From Gammaproteobacteria bacterium (GTDB taxonomy: Bacteria; Pseudomonadota; Gammaproteobacteria; Burkholderiales; Gallionellaceae): a DNA stretch of 64,000 bases. Positions within the stretch are counted from its first letter, which is position 1, and each line of letters starts with the position of its first letter. The stretch lies in the NCBI GenBank assembly GCA_018814405.1, contig JAHIZO010000010.1, positions 1-64,000 of the forward strand. Direction: 5' to 3'. Position numbers and translations under genes: made by a program. A model generated the notes under the pieces. It was not told where the DNA came from and searched no databases. It saw only the letters and a list, made by a program, of their open reading frames with translations. Shown one piece after another: positions 18,395 to 27,078 of the stretch.

Positions 18395-18423
18395 CTGGAT
18401 TCCCGCCTGCGCGGGAATGACGA
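18395..18423. repeat. Right inverted repeat, internally palindromic
   Basis: Perfect reverse complement of the left repeat; it carries the same GCGGGAAT hairpin. It lies in the 64-nt gap between the stop of the heptosyltransferase and the start of the GIY-YIG gene, where it could also act as an mRNA-stabilising hairpin. Confidence 0.85.
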
Positions 18424-18443
18424 GCTTGGTGAAAATTTCGGTC

Positions 18444-19496
18444 TCATATGCGGTCGCCCAGTGCGCGTGACAATTGCTGCATCACGTCTTCGACCTCGAT
18501 CAGGGCCATCGCGCCGGGATGGTGTACGCGGGTGTTCCACTGCAGCCGGGCCGGGTCTTTATCGAGGAATTCGCGCACTGCTTCGTCGTAGCGGTCCACG
18601 CAATAGCTGGTGCGCTGGTACGGGCCGGTGAGACGCGCCGGCGCGACGGCATAGAGACCGACGACCGGCGTGTCGACGGCGCGCGCAAGATGCACGGCGG
18701 CGGTGTCGGGGGCGATCAGCACATCCGCCTCGGCGAGCACGGCGGCCAGCTGTTTCGGGGTGGTTTGGCCGCACAGGTTCAAGGTATGCGCGGGAGCGAC
18801 CTGCGCCAGACGTGCGCAAATCGCTCGCTCGTCGTCGGCGTGCCCACCGGTGATGACGAAGCCGCAGTCGAAGAATTTGACCGCCAATTCGATCACCTTG
18901 GCATAGCGCGGCGAGAGCCAGTTGCGTTCGATCTTGCTGGAAACGGGGTGCAGGGCGATCAGTGGGCGTGGCAGCGCGGCGAGCTTCTTCTGCGCCCATG
19001 CCTGTTCGGTATGCGTGATCGGCAGCGTCCATTCTGCATGCGCAGGTGTGCCGGTCAGTTCGGCCACGAAGGCGAGGAAGCTGTCGACGAGATGGTCGTT
19101 CTTGAACGGGATGCTGCGGTTGCAGAACAGCCATTGCAGTTCGCGTGCGCGGGTGCGGTCGAAACCGATCTTGAGGGGTGCGCGCAGGGCCGGATAAAGC
19201 AGGTTGATGCGCAGATTGGCCTGCATCGCCAGCACGGCATCGAAGCGGCGTGCGCCGAGCAGTCGATAGAAAGCGCGATAGTCGGACAGGCTGCGCGGTT
19301 TGTCTGTCACCAGGAAGTTCACGCCCGCCATACCTTCCAGCATGTTGTGACCGAGTGGACTGGTGATCCAAGTGATCATGGCATCCGGCAGCGCCTGCTG
19401 CAGTGCGCGCACTGCAGCGGCGGCCATGACCACATCGCCCAGCGCGGAGAAGCGGACGATGGCGATGTGCGGCGAAGAGGGGAGCGGAGCGGTCAC
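18444..19496 (-). CDS. GT9 heptosyltransferase (WaaC/WaaF-like)
   Basis: 350 aa. The N-terminus IAIVRFSALGDVVMAAAAVRAL is diagnostic of ADP-heptose:LPS heptosyltransferases, with the catalytic-type Asp21. The C-terminal donor site includes LIALHPVSSKIERNWLSPRYAKVI, CGFVITGGHADDE and DVLIAPDTAAVHLARAVDTPVVGLY. It would add heptose to the inner core at the cytoplasmic face of the inner membrane. The gene is first in a minus-strand unit that originally may have been directly followed by waaA. WaaC cannot be told from WaaF by eye. It is divergent from the EPS regulator, 116 nt away. Confidence 0.88.
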   Translation of the reverse strand: MTAPLPSSPHIAIVRFSALGDVVMAAAAVRALQQALPDAMITWITSPLGHNMLEGMAGVNFLVTDKPRSLSDYRAFYRLLGARRFDAVLAMQANLRINLLYPALRAPLKIGFDRTRARELQWLFCNRSIPFKNDHLVDSFLAFVAELTGTPAHAEWTLPITHTEQAWAQKKLAALPRPLIALHPVSSKIERNWLSPRYAKVIELAVKFFDCGFVITGGHADDERAICARLAQVAPAHTLNLCGQTTPKQLAAVLAEADVLIAPDTAAVHLARAVDTPVVGLYAVAPARLTGPYQRTSYCVDRYDEAVREFLDKDPARLQWNTRVHHPGAMALIEVEDVMQQLSRALGDRI

Positions 19497-19524
19497 GAGC
19501 GATATTCTGAGAAGTCAGGGCGGC

Positions 19525-19530
19525 ATTGTA
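19525..19530 (-). promoter_or_regulatory. Possible -10 element for the heptosyltransferase unit
   Basis: TACAAT on the minus strand matches the sigma70 -10 consensus at 5/6 and lies about 30 nt before the start at 19496. I see no good -35 at the proper distance, so confidence is low. Confidence 0.25.
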
Positions 19531-19552
19531 GCCAAATCCCCGGTCGCTTGGC

Positions 19553-19582
19553 TTGACACCGCTTGTCGGGGCCTGTTGTAAT
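19553..19582 (+). promoter_or_regulatory. Strong sigma70-type promoter of the EPS regulator/man operon
   Basis: Perfect -35 TTGACA at 19553-19558 and -10 TGTAAT at 19577-19582 with an 18-nt spacer. Predicted transcription start is near 19589, inside the palindrome at 19583-19609. It would drive the regulator and, because the genes overlap, manC, manB and possibly gmd/fcl. Confidence 0.7.
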
Positions 19583-19609
19583 GCATGCGTTCAATGATTG
19601 AACGCATGC
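19583..19609. promoter_or_regulatory. 27-nt perfect palindrome, probable operator
   Basis: Arms of 13 nt (GCATGCGTTCAAT and its exact reverse complement) flank a single central G. The palindrome begins directly after the -10 hexamer, spans the predicted +1 and ends 3 nt before the regulator's ATG. This is the classic position for an autorepressor that blocks polymerase. A dimeric wHTH protein encoded immediately downstream is the obvious candidate ligand. An RNA hairpin over the start region is an alternative. Confidence 0.7.
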
Positions 19610-19612
19610 GAT

Positions 19613-19954
19613 ATGCTCGACGAAACTACCCATTACTCCATGCTCAAAACGCTGGAAGAGAATCCCGGCCTTTCCCAGCGAGATCTGGCAAAGAAGCTGG
19701 GCATCAGTCTCGGCAAGGTCAACTATTGTTTGAATGCGCTGGTCGAGAAAGGCAGTGTGAAGATCAACAACTTTCGCAACAACAACAATAAACTGGCCTA
19801 TGCTTACTTGCTGACCCCAAGCGGGATCGAGCAGAAAGCGCGCATGACCGTTGATTTTCTGAAGTACAAAATGCATGAATATGAGCGGCTCAAGGCCGAG
19901 ATCGAAGCATTGCAGCGTGAAGCGGAACAACAAAATCAGGTGAGCAAACAATGA
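19613..19954 (+). CDS. MarR-type EPS-associated transcriptional regulator
   Basis: 113 aa from ATG 19613; a TTG at 19598 lies within the palindrome and is less likely. A winged helix-turn-helix occupies about residues 8-70 (TLEENPGLSQRDLAKKLGISLGKVNYCLNALVEKGSVKI). It is followed by a helix rich in Glu/Lys (75-108), likely a dimerising coiled coil. The pattern matches the small MarR-family regulators found at the head of exopolysaccharide loci. Its stop overlaps the manC start (ATGATGA), so it is the first gene of the operon. A perfect palindrome over its own transcription start suggests autoregulation. The absence of a strong ribosome site would keep levels low. Confidence 0.85.
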   Translation: MLDETTHYSMLKTLEENPGLSQRDLAKKLGISLGKVNYCLNALVEKGSVKINNFRNNNNKLAYAYLLTPSGIEQKARMTVDFLKYKMHEYERLKAEIEALQREAEQQNQVSKQ

Positions 19955-21387
19955 TGAAATTGATACCGACCATCTTGTGCGGCGGAGCCGGTTCACGGCT
20001 ATGGCCCGTTTCCAGAGAGACACACCCCAAGCCTTTCATTCGCTTGGCAGACGGGCAAAGCCTACTGCAAAAAGCCTGGCTACGCGGGGCAGTGTTGCCG
20101 CATGTGACAGAGATGTTGACCGTTACCAATCGCGAATTGTTCTTCAAGACCGAAGATGAATATGGCGAGGTGTCGGGTGCGGTGGGCAAAGCAGGACTGC
20201 CGAACCGCTATATCCTTGAGCCCTTTGGACGCAATACCGCGCCGGCGATCGCTGCAGCCGCCATGCAGGTCGCGGAGAAACATGGCGAGGATGCTTGTCT
20301 GCTGATCTTGGCGGCGGATCATCTCATCGCCGATCAGCCCGCTTTTGCTGAAGCGGTTGGCAGTGCTTTGAGTCTAGCGGAACAGGGTAAATTGGTGACG
20401 TTCGGCATCCGTCCTGATCGGCCCGAGACAGGCTTCGGCTATATCGAAGCGGAGGCCAACGAGGTCAAGCGCTTCGTCGAGAAACCCGACTTGAAAACTG
20501 CGGGCGAATATCTGGCTTCCGGCCGTTTTCTGTGGAACTCGGGCATGTTCTGTTTTCAGGCTGGAGTGATGCTGAAGGAATTGCAATTGCACTGTCCGAG
20601 GGTACTGGATGCCGTTAGGCATAGCATCGCATCCTCCAAGACGTTGGAAGGGGATGCCGTGAGCCAGCTGGATCTGGATGCCAGCACCTTCCAGGAAGTG
20701 CCGGATGACTCCATCGACTATGCCGTAATGGAAAAGTCATCCAACGTCGCAGTCGTCGCCTGCGAGATCGGTTGGAGCGATATCGGTTCGTGGACTGCTC
20801 TGGGAGATCTGACAGCTGCCGATGCAGCGGGCAACCGCGTTGACGGCGAGGCGATACTGTATGAAGCGAGCAACTGTTTCATTCAGAGCGCTGACCGTCT
20901 AGTTGCCGCCGTCGGGGTGAAGGATCTGATCATCATCGATACGCCGGATGCGCTGCTGGTAGCGGACCGCAACAGCTCCCAGAACGTCAAGCATGTCTTC
21001 ACCAAGCTCAAGACGGAGGGGCACGAAGCGCACCGTTTACATTCGACCGTTCACCGTCCTTGGGGGACTTACACCGTATTGGAAGAAGGTCCTCACTTCA
21101 AGATCAAACGCATCGAAGTGAAATCCGGTGCCAGCCTAAGCCTGCAGATGCACCACCATCGCAGCGAACACTGGATCGTTGTCAGCGGCATGGCCAAAGT
21201 GGTCAACGGCCAACAGGAGTTGTATGTGCAGACCAACGAATCGACCTATATCCCGGCTGGCCACAAGCACCGTTTGGAGAACCCCGGCATGTTGCCGCTG
21301 GTGATGATCGAGGTGCAGAGCGGTGAATATCTGGGTGAGGACGACATCGTGCGTTTCGACGACAAGTACGGCAGGGCCCCGCAATGA
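19951..21387 (+). CDS. manC: Mannose-1-phosphate guanylyltransferase / mannose-6-phosphate isomerase
   Basis: 478 aa bifunctional type II enzyme. The nucleotidyltransferase signature is [23 protein letters not shown] (8-30), with FVEKPD and WNSGMFCF further on. The C-terminal cupin isomerase domain (about 365-475) contains [28 protein letters not shown] and [14 protein letters not shown] with the expected metal-binding His/Glu. It makes GDP-mannose, the precursor of GDP-fucose and GDP-perosamine in this window. It overlaps manB by 4 nt. Confidence 0.96.
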   Translation: MMKLIPTILCGGAGSRLWPVSRETHPKPFIRLADGQSLLQKAWLRGAVLPHVTEMLTVTNRELFFKTEDEYGEVSGAVGKAGLPNRYILEPFGRNTAPAIAAAAMQVAEKHGEDACLLILAADHLIADQPAFAEAVGSALSLAEQGKLVTFGIRPDRPETGFGYIEAEANEVKRFVEKPDLKTAGEYLASGRFLWNSGMFCFQAGVMLKELQLHCPRVLDAVRHSIASSKTLEGDAVSQLDLDASTFQEVPDDSIDYAVMEKSSNVAVVACEIGWSDIGSWTALGDLTAADAAGNRVDGEAILYEASNCFIQSADRLVAAVGVKDLIIIDTPDALLVADRNSSQNVKHVFTKLKTEGHEAHRLHSTVHRPWGTYTVLEEGPHFKIKRIEVKSGASLSLQMHHHRSEHWIVVSGMAKVVNGQQELYVQTNESTYIPAGHKHRLENPGMLPLVMIEVQSGEYLGEDDIVRFDDKYGRAPQ

Positions 21388-22745
21388 CGCTTAGCTGCTT
21401 TAAGGCCTATGACATCCGCGGCAAACTCGGCGAAGAACTCAACGATGACATCGCCTACCGAATCGGCCGAGCCTATGCACAGCATCTTGGTGCGAAACGT
21501 GTGGTGGTCGGTGGTGATGTGCGCCCAACCAGCGCCACGCTCAAGCAGGCCTTAGCCGATGGGCTGATGGATGGTGGCGCGGATGTCATCGATATCGGTA
21601 TGGTTGGCACTGAGGAGATCTATTTCGCTGCTTTCCACTTGGATGTGGACGGCGGCATCGAAGTCACTGCCAGCCACAACCCGATGGACTACAACGGCAT
21701 GAAGCTGGTGGCGCGCGGCGCGGTGCCCATCAGCGGAGATACCGGCCTCAAGGCCATTCAGGCGTTGGCTGAAGCCAACCAATTCGCGCCCGCTGCAAAG
21801 CGAGGCACGAAGCGCGAAAGCTCGATCCTGACCGCTTTTGTCGATCACCTGCTGACCTACATCGAGCCATCGGCTATCAAACCACTCAAGTTGGTTGTGA
21901 ATGCAGGCAACGGTGCCGCGGGCCATGTGATCGACGAGGTCGAAGCGCGTTTCAAAGTACTTGGCATCCCCGTCTCCTTCATCAAGATTCACCACGAAGC
22001 GGATGGTAGTTTCCCCAACGGCATTCCCAATCCCCTGTTGCCGGAGAATCGAGCGGCCACCGGCGATGCCGTCAAATCGCACAGCGCTGATATGGGCATC
22101 GCCTGGGACGGCGACTTCGACCGCTGTTTCCTGTTCGACGAGCGGGGCGAGTTCATCGAAGGCTATTACATCGTCGGATTATTGGCGGCGGCATTCCTGG
22201 TCAAGCATCCGGGCGAGAAAATCATCCATGACCCGCGCCTGACCTGGAACACAGTCGATGTAGTTAAGGATGCCGGAGGACTTCCCATTCAGTCCAAGAC
22301 CGGGCATGCCTTCATCAAGGAGCGTATGCGCTCTGAGAACGCCATCTACGGCGGCGAGATGAGCGCGCACCATTACTTTCGTGACTTTGCCTACTGCGAC
22401 AGCGGCATGATCCCGTGGTTGTTGGTGACTGAACTGTTGAGCCGTAGCGGCAAACGACTATCGCAGCTGGTAGACGAGCGCATCGCCGCCTATCCATGCA
22501 GTGGCGAGATCAACTACCGCGTGAACGATGTTAAGCAAACCATCGAGCGAATCTTGTCGCATTACCTGCCACAGAACCCAATCATCGACCGAACGGATGG
22601 CGTGAGCGTTGAATTCCCAATGTGGCGTTTCAATCTGCGTGGTTCTAATACCGAGCCGCTGCTGCGCTTGAATGTCGAGACGCGCGGGGATGCGGCTTTA
22701 ATGCAAGTGCGTACGGACGAGATCGCCCGCCTGATCACAGGCTAG
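21384..22745 (+). CDS. manB: Phosphomannomutase
   Basis: 453 aa. The phosphoserine loop is [12 protein letters not shown] with Ser97. The metal loop is DGDFD (242-246). The sugar-binding loop is [10 protein letters not shown], and the C-terminal phosphate-binding loop is [14 protein letters not shown]. It interconverts mannose-6-phosphate and mannose-1-phosphate for ManC. It belongs to the ManB/AlgC group and could also act on glucose phosphates, as AlgC does. A 51-nt gap with AAGGAG precedes gmd. Confidence 0.93.
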   Translation: MTLSCFKAYDIRGKLGEELNDDIAYRIGRAYAQHLGAKRVVVGGDVRPTSATLKQALADGLMDGGADVIDIGMVGTEEIYFAAFHLDVDGGIEVTASHNPMDYNGMKLVARGAVPISGDTGLKAIQALAEANQFAPAAKRGTKRESSILTAFVDHLLTYIEPSAIKPLKLVVNAGNGAAGHVIDEVEARFKVLGIPVSFIKIHHEADGSFPNGIPNPLLPENRAATGDAVKSHSADMGIAWDGDFDRCFLFDERGEFIEGYYIVGLLAAAFLVKHPGEKIIHDPRLTWNTVDVVKDAGGLPIQSKTGHAFIKERMRSENAIYGGEMSAHHYFRDFAYCDSGMIPWLLVTELLSRSGKRLSQLVDERIAAYPCSGEINYRVNDVKQTIERILSHYLPQNPIIDRTDGVSVEFPMWRFNLRGSNTEPLLRLNVETRGDAALMQVRTDEIARLITG

Positions 22746-22796
22746 GCCCGAGTTCTAGCATACGAATCTATCGATATTTTTGTTAAGGAGAGCAAC

Positions 22797-23891
22797 ATGA
22801 GTAACCCCAAAGTCGCACTGATCACCGGCATCACCGGCCAAGATGGCGCCTATCTGGCCGAGTTGTTGCTGAAGAAGGGTTACATGGTGCACGGCATGAA
22901 GCGTCGCTCATCCTTGTTCAACACCGACCGTATCGACCATCTGTATCAGGACCCGCATGTGGACAACGCCAAGTTCAAGCTGCATTACGGCGACCTGACC
23001 GACTCCACCAATCTGATCCGCATCATCCAGCAGACCCAACCGGACGAGATCTACAACCTTGCCGCCATGAGCCATGTGGCCGTTTCCTTCGATACGCCGG
23101 AATACACTGCCAATGCCGACGGTATCGGCACGCTGCGTATCCTCGAGGCCATCCGTATCCTCGGCTTGGAGAAGAAGACCAAGTTCTATCAGGCTTCCAC
23201 CTCCGAGTTGTACGGACTGGTGCAGGAGACCCCGCAGAAGGAGACCACCCCGTTCTACCCGCGCAGCCCCTATGCCGTGGCCAAGATGTACGCCTACTGG
23301 ATCACCGTCAACTACCGCGAAGCCTATGGCATCTATGCCTGCAACGGCATCCTGTTCAACCACGAATCCCCGATCCGCGGTGAGACCTTCGTCACCCGCA
23401 AGATCACCCGCGCGCTGGCGCGCATCAAACTGAACCTGCAAGACTGTCTGTATCTGGGCAACATGGATTCCCTGCGTGACTGGGGCCATGCCAAGGACTA
23501 CGTCGAGATGCAATGGCTGATGCTGCAACAGGACCATCCTGAAGACTTTGTCATCGCCACCGGCGTGCAATACAGCGTGCGTGACTTCGTCAACGCTGCA
23601 GCAGAAGAACTGGGCATCAAGGTGCGCTGGGAAGGTAAAGGCGTGGACGAGAAGGGCTACGATGATTCCACAGGCAAGTGCATCGTGCAGGTCGATCCGC
23701 GATATTTCCGCCCCACCGAAGTTGAGACCCTGTTGGGTGACCCGACCAAAGCTAAAGAGAAATTGGGCTGGACACCCAAGGTCACCTTTAAGGAGTTGGT
23801 GGCAGAGATGGTGCGCGAAGACCTGAAATCCGCCGAGCGCGACGAACTGGTCAAGAAGCACGGCTACCAGGCCATGGATTACCACGAGTGA
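22797..23891 (+). CDS. gmd: GDP-mannose 4,6-dehydratase (copy 1)
   Basis: 364 aa. NADP-binding motif [14 protein letters not shown] (9-22). The extended SDR catalytic residues are Thr/Ser in ASTSELYG (133-140) and Tyr159/Lys163 in [14 protein letters not shown]. The body is highly typical of Gmd ([34 protein letters not shown]). It forms GDP-4-keto-6-deoxymannose, used next by Fcl for fucose and, from the second copy, probably by the perosamine synthase. It is 7 nt from fcl. Confidence 0.97.
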   Translation: MSNPKVALITGITGQDGAYLAELLLKKGYMVHGMKRRSSLFNTDRIDHLYQDPHVDNAKFKLHYGDLTDSTNLIRIIQQTQPDEIYNLAAMSHVAVSFDTPEYTANADGIGTLRILEAIRILGLEKKTKFYQASTSELYGLVQETPQKETTPFYPRSPYAVAKMYAYWITVNYREAYGIYACNGILFNHESPIRGETFVTRKITRALARIKLNLQDCLYLGNMDSLRDWGHAKDYVEMQWLMLQQDHPEDFVIATGVQYSVRDFVNAAAEELGIKVRWEGKGVDEKGYDDSTGKCIVQVDPRYFRPTEVETLLGDPTKAKEKLGWTPKVTFKELVAEMVREDLKSAERDELVKKHGYQAMDYHE

Positions 23892-23898
23892 TTTCAGC

Positions 23899-24861
23899 GT
23901 GATGCAGAAAGACAGCAAGATATACATCGCAGGCCACCGTGGTTTGGTGGGGTCTGCGCTTGAGCGTTGTTTGCGGGCCAAGGGATACGCTAACCTTGTG
24001 ATGCGTTCGCATGCCGAACTGGACCTGACCGACCAAGCGGCAGTGGCCACTTTCTTCGCACAGGAGAAGCCGGATTATGTGCTGTTGGCCGCGGCTAAAG
24101 TTGGGGGTATCCATGCCAACAATACCTATCCGGCCGAGTTCATCCAGCAGAACCTGGCCATCCAGACCAACGTCATCCATGAAGCTTGGCGCAACGATGT
24201 GCAGCGGCTGCTGTTTCTGGGTTCAAGCTGCATCTATCCCAAGGATTGCCCGCAGCCGATCAAGGAAGACTACCTGCTGACCAGCCCGCTGGAACCAACC
24301 AACCGTTCCTATGCGCTGGCCAAGATCGCCGGTGTGGAGATGTGCCATGCCTACAACCGTCAGTATGGCACCAAGTACATGGCAGCCATGCCGACCAATC
24401 TGTACGGCCCCAACGACAACTATGACCTGAACAACTCGCATGTTCTGCCCGCACTCATCCGCAAGATGCATGAAGCGAAGCAGGGCGGGGCGAGGGAGGT
24501 GGTGGTGTGGGGCACGGGTATGCCGAAACGCGAGTTTCTGTACAGCGATGACATGGCAGATGCCTGTCTGTATCTGCTGGAGCAGCCGGAAGCCAAGCTC
24601 AAGAGCCTGTTCAATGACGAGAAGCCGCCGCTGGTGAACGTGGGCTGCGGTGAAGACTTGACCATCCGCGAGCTGGCCGAACTGGTGAAGGGAGTTGTTG
24701 GCTTCAAAGGTGAGCTGGCCTTCGATACCAGCAAGCCGGATGGCACCATGCGCAAACTGATGGATGTGTCACGGATGGCGGAGTTGGGATGGCGAGCGCA
24801 CATCTCGCTGCGCGATGGGGTTGCCATGGCATATCAGAGTTACTTAACAACGCGCGCGTGA
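23899..24861 (+). CDS. fcl: GDP-L-fucose synthase
   Basis: 320 aa from GTG 23899; ATG 23902 is one codon on and equally possible. The Rossmann motif is [13 protein letters not shown] (10-22). The typical GMER segment is [19 protein letters not shown]. The catalytic pair is Tyr138/Lys142 in [11 protein letters not shown]. It epimerises and reduces GDP-4-keto-6-deoxymannose to GDP-L-fucose. A GT10-type (fucosyltransferase family) gene lies at 61329. The gene ends the GDP-sugar unit, just before the ABC exporter. Confidence 0.96.
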   Translation: MMQKDSKIYIAGHRGLVGSALERCLRAKGYANLVMRSHAELDLTDQAAVATFFAQEKPDYVLLAAAKVGGIHANNTYPAEFIQQNLAIQTNVIHEAWRNDVQRLLFLGSSCIYPKDCPQPIKEDYLLTSPLEPTNRSYALAKIAGVEMCHAYNRQYGTKYMAAMPTNLYGPNDNYDLNNSHVLPALIRKMHEAKQGGAREVVVWGTGMPKREFLYSDDMADACLYLLEQPEAKLKSLFNDEKPPLVNVGCGEDLTIRELAELVKGVVGFKGELAFDTSKPDGTMRKLMDVSRMAELGWRAHISLRDGVAMAYQSYLTTRA

Positions 24862-24913
24862 ATATCGCAGCCTACAAGTCGCGTGGCACATTCAGCGCAC
24901 GCAGGAGTCAAGC

Positions 24914-25735
24914 TTGAGCCAAGTACTGATCATTGAGGCTGGCCGAACCGAACGCCATTACTGGCGTGACCTATGGCGCTACAGGGAATTGTTCTATTTT
25001 CTGGCTTGGCGCGACATCCTAGTGCGCTATAAACAGACTGCGATCGGCATACTGTGGGCATTGCTGCGTCCGCTGCTGATCATGCTGGTGTTCACGCTGG
25101 TGTTTGGTAAGCTGGCCAAGCTTCCGGCTGGCGATGTTCCATATGCGATTCTGGTCTTTGTTGGGTTGCTGCCATGGCAGTTTTTCGCAGGTGCCTTCAG
25201 CAGCGCGGGCGAAAGCCTTGTTTCAAATTCCAGCATGATCTCAAAAGTGTATTTCCCGCGTTTGGTGATACCAGTCAGCGCGGTAATTACCAACCTAGTA
25301 GATTTCTTGATCTCATTCGCCATCCTCGCCGGGCTTATGGCATGGTATGGATTCATGCCGGATTGGCATCTGTTCACATTGCCATTATTTGTGTTGATGG
25401 CGGTCATCGCTGCGCTGGGTGCGGGGCTATGGATTGCAGCACTGAACGTCAAATATCGAGATTTCCGCTATATCGTTCCTTTCGTTGTGCAGATCGGTCT
25501 GTACATTTCGCCGGTTGGATTCAGCAGTGCAATCGTGCCGGAACAATGGCGTCTGCTCTATTCACTCAATCCAATGGTCGGGGTGATCGACGGTTTTCGC
25601 TGGGCCATATTGCGAGGGGAAGCGCAGCTATACGTTCCGGGATTCCTGCTTTCCCTTGTGTTGGTGACGCTGATCCTTATTAGCGGCATCTGGTATTTCC
25701 GCAAGACGGAAAAGAGTTTTGCCGACGTCATATAG
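24914..25735 (+). CDS. wzm: Polysaccharide ABC exporter, permease
   Basis: 273 aa with TTG start after AGGAG. It is an ABC-2-type permease. The N-terminal coupling segment is YRELFYFLAWRDILVRYKQTAIGILWALLRPL. Six hydrophobic segments follow (for example LLIMLVFTLVFG, LVDFLISFAILAGLMAWYG, LFVLMAVIAALGAGLWIAAL). The conserved ISPVGFSSAIVPEQWRLLYSLNPMVGVIDGFRW of Wzm/KpsM proteins comes next. With Wzt it moves the completed lipid-linked glycan across the inner membrane. It is 5 nt upstream of wzt. Confidence 0.92.
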   Translation: MSQVLIIEAGRTERHYWRDLWRYRELFYFLAWRDILVRYKQTAIGILWALLRPLLIMLVFTLVFGKLAKLPAGDVPYAILVFVGLLPWQFFAGAFSSAGESLVSNSSMISKVYFPRLVIPVSAVITNLVDFLISFAILAGLMAWYGFMPDWHLFTLPLFVLMAVIAALGAGLWIAALNVKYRDFRYIVPFVVQIGLYISPVGFSSAIVPEQWRLLYSLNPMVGVIDGFRWAILRGEAQLYVPGFLLSLVLVTLILISGIWYFRKTEKSFADVI

Positions 25736-25740
25736 CCTTT

Positions 25741-27045
25741 ATGTCTAGCGTCATCTCCGTAGAGAACCTTTCCAAGAAATACATCATCGGCCACCAGCGG
25801 CCCGAACGATATACGGCACTGCGCGACGTGCTGGCAAACGGCGCTAAGCGGGCATTCGGAAAGCTTCTGCATCCGAACACGGGGCTGGATATTGCAGAGC
25901 AGGAGGAATTCTGGGCACTCAGTGATATCAGCTTTGAGATCAAACAGGGTGACCGAGTCGGCATCATCGGGCGCAACGGCGCAGGCAAATCCACGCTGCT
26001 CAAGATATTGAGTCGCATCACCGAGCCGACCTCGGGCAGGGTGGCGATCAAGGGGCGCGTGGCCAGCCTGTTGGAAGTCGGCACTGGCTTCCATCCGGAG
26101 CTCACTGGGCGCGAGAACATCTTTCTCAACGGAGCCATCCTCGGCATGAGCAAGGCAGAGATCCGCCGCAAATTCGATGAGATCGTATCCTTTGCCGAAG
26201 TTGAGAGATTTCTCGACACGCCAGTCAAGCGCTATTCCAGCGGTATGTATGTTCGGCTCGCATTTGCCGTGGCCGCGCACCTGGAGCCCGAGATTCTTAT
26301 CGTGGATGAGGTGCTGGCGGTGGGGGATTCTGCATTCCAGAAGAAGTGCACCGGCAAAATGGACAGTATCAGTGGCGAGGGCCGCACAGTGATATTCGTC
26401 AGTCACAATCTTGTATCTGTCGCCATGTTATGCAACAGAGCGATTCTGCTGGAGCGAGGCACGATAGTGGCGGAAGGGCGGTCTGAAGACGTCATCGACC
26501 GATATCAGTTTGACTCGCAAGAAAAGCTGGATGTACAAGGGGCTCAATTCAACTTCAAGCAGGATATCTCTACGCCAGCACAAATTTCTGCGATCCGTAT
26601 CAAAAAGCCCGATGGGAAGTTGGCGCAGGTTTTCGATGTGTCAACTGAAGGAATTATTGAGGTGGATTTCATCCTCAAGCAGGATTTTCCGACTTTTCTG
26701 CTGAGTCTGCATATATGGACGGCCAACAATGCGCTGGCATTGGCATCAGTCGATTCAGATTATATGAACTATCTGAATCCTACCGACATGCAGGGGACCT
26801 TCCCACGTAAAGCGGGCACGTATACCGCCACAATCAAGATTCCTGCACCTTTGCTGAATTCTGGCACATACGAATTGGAGATATTCCTGACAACTGGGCC
26901 AGCAAGAATCGATACGCAGCGGGGCATCTTCATGGAGATTAGGGATAACGGTAGTTTTCTCTCCTTTGTCTCCAAAGCTCACCGTGGTGGGACACTGGCT
27001 GTGCCGTTGCAATGGGATATTGTTGGGGGCCCCGATGGGGTTTGA
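25741..27045 (+). CDS. wzt: Polysaccharide ABC exporter, ATPase with C-terminal glycan-binding-type domain
   Basis: 434 aa. Walker A is GRNGAGKST (77-85), the ABC signature YSSGM about 166-170, and Walker B ILIVDEV about 184-190. The ATPase ends near residue 250. The remaining 180 residues form a beta-rich Wzt_C-type domain (FDVSTEGIIEVDFILKQ, ALASVDSDYMNY, GTYTATIKIPAPLLNSGTYELEIFL). In studied O-antigen systems this domain recognises the capped chain end, whereas KpsT of group-2 capsules lacks it. Finding it beside kpsC/kpsS is a mixed arrangement. Confidence 0.94.
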   Translation: MSSVISVENLSKKYIIGHQRPERYTALRDVLANGAKRAFGKLLHPNTGLDIAEQEEFWALSDISFEIKQGDRVGIIGRNGAGKSTLLKILSRITEPTSGRVAIKGRVASLLEVGTGFHPELTGRENIFLNGAILGMSKAEIRRKFDEIVSFAEVERFLDTPVKRYSSGMYVRLAFAVAAHLEPEILIVDEVLAVGDSAFQKKCTGKMDSISGEGRTVIFVSHNLVSVAMLCNRAILLERGTIVAEGRSEDVIDRYQFDSQEKLDVQGAQFNFKQDISTPAQISAIRIKKPDGKLAQVFDVSTEGIIEVDFILKQDFPTFLLSLHIWTANNALALASVDSDYMNYLNPTDMQGTFPRKAGTYTATIKIPAPLLNSGTYELEIFLTTGPARIDTQRGIFMEIRDNGSFLSFVSKAHRGGTLAVPLQWDIVGGPDGV

Positions 27046-27078
27046 AGGACATTGGTCGCCAAATTACTGGAGAGAGAC

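Larger units (their letters stand above)
18057..18423. mobile_element. 367-bp putative nuclease-bearing element bounded by 29-bp inverted repeats
   Basis: The left end (18057-18085) and right end (18395-18423) are perfect reverse complements over 29 nt. They enclose most of the GIY-YIG gene and separate the heptosyltransferase from waaA. No transposase is present. I do not see a clear target-site duplication. It may be a non-autonomous repeat-associated cassette. It is also possible that two independent REP-like repeats flank the gene. Confidence 0.55.

Noticed and set aside
18474-19556. 360-codon plus-strand ORF opposite the heptosyltransferase
   Set aside because: Fully antisense to a clear GT9 gene and without a domain.
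19598-19600. TTG start for the EPS regulator
   Set aside because: It lies within the palindrome and predicted transcript start; ATG 19613 gives the expected N-terminus.
22908-24050. 380-codon minus-strand ORF opposite gmd/fcl
   Set aside because: Antisense to two unambiguous SDR genes; its residues reflect reversed codon bias.
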